Positions 63,779 to 64,000 of a DNA stretch of 64,000 nt are shown one piece after another (position 1 is the first letter of the stretch; each line of letters begins with the position of its first letter). Position numbers and translations under genes: made by a program. The DNA is from Niastella yeongjuensis (lineage in GTDB: Bacteria > Bacteroidota > Bacteroidia > Chitinophagales > Chitinophagaceae), in NCBI RefSeq assembly GCF_900110245.1, contig NZ_FOCZ01000002.1, positions 558,001 through 622,000 of the forward strand. Direction: 5' to 3'. The notes beneath the pieces were generated by a model. It ran no database searches. It was not told the DNA's origin and saw only the letters and a program-made list of their open reading frames with translations.

Positions 63779-63809
63779 TGGAGAATACCAGAGTCGAACC
63801 CGTGACCTT
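63779..63809 (-). pseudogene. 3'-half tRNA remnant
   Basis: The segment matches the 3' part of the nearby tRNA-Ala (variable loop, T arm, acceptor 3' strand) with three or four changes that break the T stem; the anticodon and D arms are absent. A duplicated terminator-like hairpin follows it, as it follows the intact gene. Confidence 0.7.
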
Positions 63810-63839
63810 CCCCTTCGTTATAAAGTTCTGTAAAACAAA

Positions 63840-63864
63840 AAAGGCCCGCTTTACGCAGACCTTT
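63840..63864 (-). terminator. Terminator after tRNA-Ala
   Basis: Minus strand: AAAGGTCTGC-GTAAA-GCGGGCCTTT, followed by T-rich DNA. Confidence 0.7.
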
Positions 63865-63868
63865 GAAA

Positions 63869-63945
<77 letters not shown>

Positions 63946-63947
63946 AT

Positions 63948-64000
63948 AATATCGTAGTTGAACTGTAACCTTCCCGACGTATCAGGACTTTCTAGCCAAC
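63948..64000 (-). pseudogene. Degenerate tRNA-Ala-like copy at the window edge
   Basis: Aligned with the intact tRNA-Ala, 19 of 25 bases match over the T arm and 10 of 11 in the D-arm part (TCTAGCCAAC). The anticodon arm is different (a CCTG/CGGG stem with a 6-base loop), and the T stem no longer pairs. The copy may continue beyond the window. Confidence 0.6.

Overview
The window looks like chromosomal DNA of a Bacteroidota bacterium, most likely Chitinophagaceae (Chitinophaga/Niastella-like). The evidence is a giant PKD-repeat protein with a gliding-motility-type C-terminal domain next to a PorP/SprF protein (type IX secretion style), many -7 boxes of the Bacteroidota form TAnnTTTG, purS as a separate gene, LytS/LytTR signalling, a DUF2795 protein, and 7-8 bp word repeats in many gene-free gaps. 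No plasmid, phage or IS element was recognised.

Layout. 1-7.1 kb: minus-strand surface genes (partial exported protein, PorP/SprF, 15-PKD protein, small lipoprotein). 7.1-15.8 kb: M32 carboxypeptidase, class I ribonucleotide reductase (nrdB, nrdA), then a cobalamin riboswitch in front of B12-independent methionine synthase metE and a thioesterase. 16-25.6 kb: an MG2/plug outer-membrane-type protein, a Nif3-family protein, a zinc-ribbon coiled-coil protein, a TPR-like protein, recN and fabI. 25.8-34.5 kb: DUF2795, two MacB/LolD-type ABC ATPases, PduO adenosyltransferase, gatC, trpS, a deoxynucleoside kinase, a membrane sulfatase-fold protein, a DUF922 protein, pckA. 34.9-49.1 kb: pepP-like peptidase, pssA, purS, rsmI, an M1 peptidase, a NarL-type regulator, rsmG, a glycosyltransferase, tgt, an esterase, an LptF/G permease and citrate synthase. 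49.2-59.3 kb is more accessory: a repeat-rich gap, an 11-bp phased array before an unknown 99-aa gene, two lipoproteins, an acetylxylan-esterase-like enzyme, an HxlR/SDR pair, a LytS/LytTR pair, DUF1223, Ohr and a large TPR protein. 59.4-64 kb looks like a mosaic accessory zone: a zeta-toxin-like kinase with a small partner, a YdeI/DUF1905 protein, an aldo/keto reductase with divergent HxlR, a pentapeptide protein, an unknown protein, and tRNA-Ala flanked by decayed tRNA copies.

Genes that work together: nrdB/nrdA make dNTP precursors and the deoxynucleoside kinase salvages them. The riboswitch should switch metE off when B12 is present, and the PduO adenosyltransferase supplies adenosylcobalamin, so B12 use is expected. 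The PKD protein and PorP/SprF look like a T9SS cargo with its own outer-membrane partner. tgt, rsmI, rsmG, gatC and trpS serve translation.

The most unusual material is non-coding: the 11-bp phased CCTNRGG array at 49.5 kb, composite intergenic elements with mirrored GGCAGAR arms, a duplicated core on both sides of tgt, a near-perfect 30-bp hairpin ending two bases before the rsmI start, and the tRNA-Ala copies at the right end.
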